From the NCBI GenBank assembly GCA_020348365.1, contig CP070749.1, positions 990,047 to 999,110 of the forward strand: a stretch of DNA of 9,064 nt, written 5' to 3'. Position numbers and translations under genes: made by a program. Under the pieces are notes generated by a model that made no database searches, was not told the origin of the DNA, and saw only the letters and a program-made list of their open reading frames with translations. Below, piece by piece: positions 6,454 to 9,064 of the stretch (position 1 is its first letter; each line of letters opens with the position of its first letter). This DNA comes from Candidatus Bathyarchaeota archaeon (lineage in GTDB: Archaea > Thermoproteota > Bathyarchaeia > Bathyarchaeales > Bathyarchaeaceae).

Positions 6454-7386
6454 TTGGAAGAAATCAGGAGAAACATGGAGAAGCACGGGATACCTGGCAG
6501 AGACCTGTATGAACTACCAACATCCAAGAAACGATTTGCCGATAAGTGCCAATACAGGATAGAAATCTCTGGCGTTGAGCGACCCTCGACGCTTGAGGCC
6601 CTGATTGATGAGATGGAGAAGAGGGACGTGCCGGTTCATAGGCTGATTTCGATGGTTATGGGTGCAACATATCTCACAGACGACGAGCTGGAGCATTTTG
6701 CAAGGCTGGCGAGGGATGCCAAGCTTGAGGTTATTGCAACGCCAGGTCCAAGATCGTTATGGGATCAGGGAGCGCAGATCAGGACTCCTGAGGGCGCTCT
6801 TTCAGGACTTCGCTACAGAGGATCCGATAATCTCTCCTATGTAATCGGTGATATAATGAGAGCCATCGACTCTGGAATCAGGGGATTCCTGGTTGTGGAC
6901 GAGGGACTTCTGTGGCTCTTGAATGAGATGCGCAGGGCTGGTGACTTGCCGCGGGATGTCGTCTTCAAGGTTTCGATCTTTGCTGGTCACGCCAGCGCTG
7001 CTGGAGCGAAGGTCTTGGAGATGCTTGGAGCGAACACCTTCAATCCTCTGGCGGATTTGACGCTTCCTATGTTGGCCTCTATAAGGAAGGCCATTGACAT
7101 ACCGATTGACGTGCATGTCGTGATATTTGACTCATGGGGAGGCATAAACAGGATCTGGGAGACACCGGAAATCACGAGAGTGTGCGCGCCATGCTATTAT
7201 AAGATCGAGCCGGGAACGAGTGCTGGTGCACTGTACAAGCCATGGGTCAGCCCAGAGCATCTCGCCTTCCTAGCGAGGGAGAAAGTGAAGATGGCGGAGG
7301 TCATCATCTCTTTGATAGAGAAGCACTATCCAGAAGCCAAACTTTCCAAGAAAGGCCCGTCTGACCTGGCAATTCCGAAGCCTTAA
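6454..7386 (+). CDS. TIM-barrel-like protein, possibly related to U32-peptidase-type barrels
   Basis: The 310-residue soluble protein shows a repeating strand-helix pattern typical of a TIM barrel, including ISMVMGATYLTDDELEHF (65-82), KLEVIATPGPRSLWD (90-104), GIRGFLVVDEGLLWLL (141-156), DVVFKVSIFAGHASAAGAK (168-186), LGANTFNPLADLTLPML (191-207) and PIDVHVVIFDSWGG (217-230). I think it resembles proteins annotated as U32-family peptidases, but the conserved cysteine signature of true U32 peptidases is absent, so peptidase activity should not be assumed. A VCAPCYYK segment (243-250) holds a CxxC pair. Its gene precedes the aldolase-Fae gene by 77 bp on the same strand, suggesting one transcription unit; by context it may act on the same substrate. 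The TTG start is set by a strong Shine-Dalgarno sequence. Confidence 0.7.
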   Translation: MEEIRRNMEKHGIPGRDLYELPTSKKRFADKCQYRIEISGVERPSTLEALIDEMEKRDVPVHRLISMVMGATYLTDDELEHFARLARDAKLEVIATPGPRSLWDQGAQIRTPEGALSGLRYRGSDNLSYVIGDIMRAIDSGIRGFLVVDEGLLWLLNEMRRAGDLPRDVVFKVSIFAGHASAAGAKVLEMLGANTFNPLADLTLPMLASIRKAIDIPIDVHVVIFDSWGGINRIWETPEITRVCAPCYYKIEPGTSAGALYKPWVSPEHLAFLAREKVKMAEVIISLIEKHYPEAKLSKKGPSDLAIPKP

Positions 7387-7463
7387 ACAGACCACTCCTC
7401 TTTTATGTTTTCTCGGGAGATAGACACGTAATCTGTTGAGATGACTGAGCTCAGGTGCATGTG
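7387..7463 (+). promoter_or_regulatory. Leader between the TIM-barrel and fusion genes
   Basis: This 77-bp gap contains TTTTATGT at 7401-7408, which could be either a TATA box for an internal promoter (start near 7430) or a T-rich weak terminator. AGGTG at 7453-7457 lies 6 nt before ATG 7464 and matches the end of 16S rRNA. An eight-codon frame, ATG 7441 to TGA 7464, overlaps the start codon in the arrangement ATGATG-like TGATG, which could couple translation but may be chance. Confidence 0.35.
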
Positions 7464-8942
7464 ATGTTCAAACCATGTGGGATCTTGCCTGCCCTAGTAA
7501 CACCCCTCACCAAGGATGGGAGGAAGGTCGATGAGAAGCAGCTGCGAAAGCTCGTCAACACCTGCATTGAACAAGGCGTTAGCGGGGTCGTTCCATGTGG
7601 AACGACTGGAGAGTTCGTGAATCTTTCGGTGAAGGAGCGGAGGCAGGTGATCGATATTGTAGTGGATGAGGCGGGTGGGAGGGTGGCGGTGGTTGCAGGC
7701 ACGGGTGCAAGCGGGACTGACGAGGCTCTGAAGATGACTGGGTATGCAAGGGAGGCGGGTGTTGATGCGGCTCTGGTTGTGACCCCGTTCTATCTGAAGC
7801 CGACTGATCGTGGAATCTACGAGCATTTCTACACCATTGCGAACGAGTCTGATCTTCCCATAATCCTGTATAACATTCCCCAGTGTACTGGTGTATGGTT
7901 GACTTGGCAGATGGTTGAGGACTTGGCGGACGTGGATAACATCGTAGGTCTGAAGGACAGCAGTGGAGAACTGAAGTACATGTTGGCGGTTCTGGAGAAG
8001 GTGAGGACCAAGATCAATGTCATGTGTGGATATGACGAGGTTGTCTTGTCTGCGTTGGCTGCTGGGGCTTCTGGAGCAATTCTGGCCAGTGCAAACGTAA
8101 TCCCATACAAGTGGGTTGAGATTTACGAGTTGGTAGGAAAGGGCGAGCTTGAGAAGGCTCGGGAATTACAGTTTAGCGTTCAGAAGTTAGCTCGGATTAT
8201 TGCGAGGAGCGGCGCTGTCGGAACGAAGGAGGCGCTGAATATGATGGGGCTGAGGGTTGGCCCCGTCAGGAAGCCACTGAGTGTTGGTGGAGAGTTGACT
8301 TATGAGGCTCGGGAGGAGCTGCGATTAGAGCTTGAGAAGATCGGGAAGATCACCAAGAAGACAATCAAGTTCATGGTTGGCGAGAAATCATTGGAGGAAC
8401 GCTTCACAGCCATCGGAGTCACACCAGAAGTTATCCGCGATTTTAGTTTGAGGGTTGGAGAGGCTTTGGCTGGCGGTGGAGCAGAGGTTGCACACATTGA
8501 TTTGATGCTGGGAAGAAAGGGTGGGCCTGTTGGCGAAGCCTACGCTAAGGCCAAGGCTGCGCCTGCCGCGGGCCATGAGCCTTTGGTAGCTATTCTAGAA
8601 CCTAACTTAATGGTGAAGCCTTTGACTTTGATTGTTCCAACAGTGACCATTAAAGACATGAGGCAGGCCAGCATGATTTATGGTCCTGCTCAGGCTGGTG
8701 TGGCCAAGGCTGTCTGTGATTGCTTAGCCGATGGGATTCTGCCCAAGGAGGTCGTGGATGATCTCGTGATCATCGCGAACGTTTTTGTTCACCCCAGTGC
8801 GGTGAATAGGCATCGTATCTATATCAACAACTATAAGGCTATGAGGCATGCGATCAGAAGAGCGATGGAGGGCAGGCCTACGGTGGAGGAGGTTGTTGAG
8901 AACAAGGACAGGAGCAAGCATCCCTTCAAATACACGCCTTAG
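7464..8942 (+). CDS. DapA-family aldolase fused to formaldehyde-activating enzyme (Fae)
   Basis: This 492-residue fusion has two complete domains. Residues 1 to about 295 are a class I Schiff-base aldolase of the DapA/N-acetylneuraminate lyase family: GTTGE (46-50), VTPFY (106-110), YNIP (136-139, catalytic Tyr136) and GLKDSSGE with Lys164 as the Schiff-base lysine. Where dihydrodipicolinate synthase has a substrate-binding Arg (YN.PxRTG) this protein has Cys141, so another 2-oxoacid or aldehyde is likely used. After a linker (about 296-324), residues 325-492 are Fae, which condenses formaldehyde with tetrahydromethanopterin: GEALAGGGAEVAHIDL (332-347, catalytic His344), EPNLMVKPLT, IYGPAQAGVA and the C-terminal KHPF (485-488). 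I infer that the aldolase domain releases formaldehyde for the Fae domain. ATG 7464 has AGGTG 6 nt upstream; GTG 7455 would add three residues and overlaps that site. Confidence 0.93.
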   Translation: MFKPCGILPALVTPLTKDGRKVDEKQLRKLVNTCIEQGVSGVVPCGTTGEFVNLSVKERRQVIDIVVDEAGGRVAVVAGTGASGTDEALKMTGYAREAGVDAALVVTPFYLKPTDRGIYEHFYTIANESDLPIILYNIPQCTGVWLTWQMVEDLADVDNIVGLKDSSGELKYMLAVLEKVRTKINVMCGYDEVVLSALAAGASGAILASANVIPYKWVEIYELVGKGELEKARELQFSVQKLARIIARSGAVGTKEALNMMGLRVGPVRKPLSVGGELTYEAREELRLELEKIGKITKKTIKFMVGEKSLEERFTAIGVTPEVIRDFSLRVGEALAGGGAEVAHIDLMLGRKGGPVGEAYAKAKAAPAAGHEPLVAILEPNLMVKPLTLIVPTVTIKDMRQASMIYGPAQAGVAKAVCDCLADGILPKEVVDDLVIIANVFVHPSAVNRHRIYINNYKAMRHAIRRAMEGRPTVEEVVENKDRSKHPFKYTP

Positions 8943-9064
8943 CGATCAACTCACGTGATGTGCGCTGCATGTATGCTGCGACGCAAGTAGATTAGTCATG
9001 CACGTGTAGTCCGGGTACTAGTGAAACATACAGTAGATGAGGTTTGCCTTCTTCTTTCCGATTT
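8943..9064. other. Downstream flank, no gene supported
   Basis: The 122 bases after the fusion gene hold two CACGTG words (8952-8957 and 9001-9006), the first inside the 8-bp palindrome TCACGTGA. Short frames run off the window end from GTG 9021 and ATG 9037, but neither has a Shine-Dalgarno sequence and each is under 15 codons long, so the next gene cannot be called. Confidence 0.4.

Noticed and set aside
7455..8942. Naming the fusion gene dapA for lysine biosynthesis.
   Set aside because: The DapA-specific arginine is replaced by cysteine and a Fae domain is attached, so lysine synthesis is not supported.
8943..9064. A possible tRNA or structured RNA in the G/C-rich tail.
   Set aside because: No acceptor stem, anticodon arm or TTCRANNC-like loop can be assembled; pairings are only 4-5 bp.
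9021..9064. The start of a further gene running off the window end (GTG 9021 or ATG 9037).
   Set aside because: Fewer than 15 codons are visible and neither start has a ribosome binding site, so nothing distinguishes it from chance.

Overview
The window looks like chromosomal DNA from an archaeon, most likely an uncultured TACK-type lineage such as Bathyarchaeia. The evidence is an archaeal CTP-type riboflavin kinase fused to a winged helix, archaeal TATA boxes about 25 bp ahead of plausible transcription starts, a mix of short-leader and Shine-Dalgarno-led genes, and a formaldehyde-activating enzyme (Fae) domain that implies a tetrahydromethanopterin-type C1 carrier. The lineage is inferred from gene content only. 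I see no insertion sequence, CRISPR array, tRNA or rRNA.

Layout. 117-1241 (+) is an aminoglycoside-phosphotransferase-fold small-molecule kinase. 1428-1769 (+) is a small Mth938-like protein. It converges on 1910-2611 (-), the riboflavin kinase/regulator RbkR. RbkR shares a divergent promoter region with 2730-4430 (+), a two-domain protein with a nucleotidyltransferase-like N-terminus that has lost its metal-binding acids and an intact-looking protein-kinase-like C-terminus. 4431-4628 is a convergent spacer holding a possible 31-residue microprotein. 4629-6263 (-) is a large coiled-coil protein of unknown role. A divergent promoter region (6264-6453) with a palindrome separates it from the last pair on the + strand: a TIM-barrel-like protein (6454-7386) and a 492-residue fusion protein (7464-8942).

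The main discovery is that fusion. Its first ~295 residues are a DapA/N-acetylneuraminate-lyase-family Schiff-base aldolase and its last ~168 residues are a complete Fae domain. Known archaeal Fae fusions join Fae to hexulose-6-phosphate synthase, where Fae captures formaldehyde released by the partner. By analogy, I infer that this protein is a self-contained retro-aldolase plus formaldehyde-capture enzyme, feeding a one-carbon unit into methylene-tetrahydromethanopterin and possibly releasing pyruvate or another 2-oxoacid. The aldolase lacks the arginine typical of true dihydrodipicolinate synthase, which argues against a role in lysine synthesis. The TIM-barrel gene just upstream is probably co-transcribed and may supply or process the substrate.
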